A DNA stretch of 5,777 nt, taken from contig CAZRXS010000078.1 in the NCBI GenBank assembly GCA_964604145.1, positions 1 through 5,777 on the forward strand, given 5' to 3'. Of the stretch, positions 5,747 to 5,777 are shown piece after piece (position 1 is the stretch's first letter; each line of letters opens with the position of its first letter). This DNA is from Gudongella sp964604145 (lineage in GTDB: Bacteria > Bacillota > Clostridia > Tissierellales > Tissierellaceae). Made by a program: the position numbers and the translations under genes. The notes under the pieces are model-generated. The model ran no database searches, was not told the DNA's origin, and saw nothing but the letters and a program-made list of their open reading frames with translations.

Positions 5747-5777
5747 ATTTTCTCCATTATATCACTTTTATACAAAA

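Noticed and set aside
5756..5764. Extended -10 motif TGATATAAT on the minus strand just before ruvX
   Set aside because: The ruvX ribosome binding site GGAG follows it directly, so a transcript starting here would lack that site. Any -35 would lie outside the window. It is more likely the end of an upstream gene or chance.
1..5777. Defence system, mobile element, CRISPR array or prophage
   Set aside because: All seven genes are conserved housekeeping families in a known synteny block; I saw no direct-repeat arrays, transposase, integrase or anomalous composition.

Overview
The window comes from an AT-rich, low-GC Gram-positive bacterium, most likely an anaerobic clostridial or Tissierellia-type Firmicute. 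This rests on the strong AT bias, near-consensus AGGAGG-type ribosome binding sites, non-ATG starts (GTG, TTG), RNase J and the gene order. All seven genes lie on the minus strand, packed head to tail, and are read from the right edge to the left. No mobile element, CRISPR array, tRNA or rRNA was found.

Right block (5746 to 3290): ruvX (YqgF-type nuclease fold, Holliday-junction resolvase or 16S rRNA maturation), a short acidic DUF1292 protein and rnj (ribonuclease J). A good intrinsic terminator at 3243-3276 lies just past rnj. A 124-bp leader separates DUF1292 from rnj. It holds a partial Fur-like box, a perfect inverted repeat, a two-codon upstream ORF and a possible 21-codon ORF. I place the rnj start at a GTG at 4951 with an ideal ribosome binding site, not at the upstream ATG at 4990.

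Left block (3151 to 142): a probable promoter, then queT (uptake of a queuosine precursor), trmR (tRNA 5-hydroxyuridine methyltransferase), a U32-family gene resembling trhP (tRNA uridine hydroxylation) and udk (uridine kinase). From queT through udk the genes are 9 bp apart, or overlap by 13 bp or 4 bp, so they look like one operon. A weaker, AT-rich candidate terminator follows udk, and nothing else is visible to the left edge.

The order is recognisably that of the Bacillus subtilis cluster ireB(yrzL)-ruvX-yrzB-mltG(yrrL)-trmR(yrrM)-yrrN-yrrO-udk. Here rnj plus queT occupy the place of mltG, and only one U32 gene is present instead of two. Functionally the left block joins three steps affecting the tRNA wobble position (34): supply of the queuosine base for G34, and hydroxylation then methylation of U34. 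The right block deals with RNA processing and decay. The window is mostly conserved housekeeping genes. I see no clear new system; the points worth a second look are the queT insertion into a wobble-modification operon and the unusual rnj leader.
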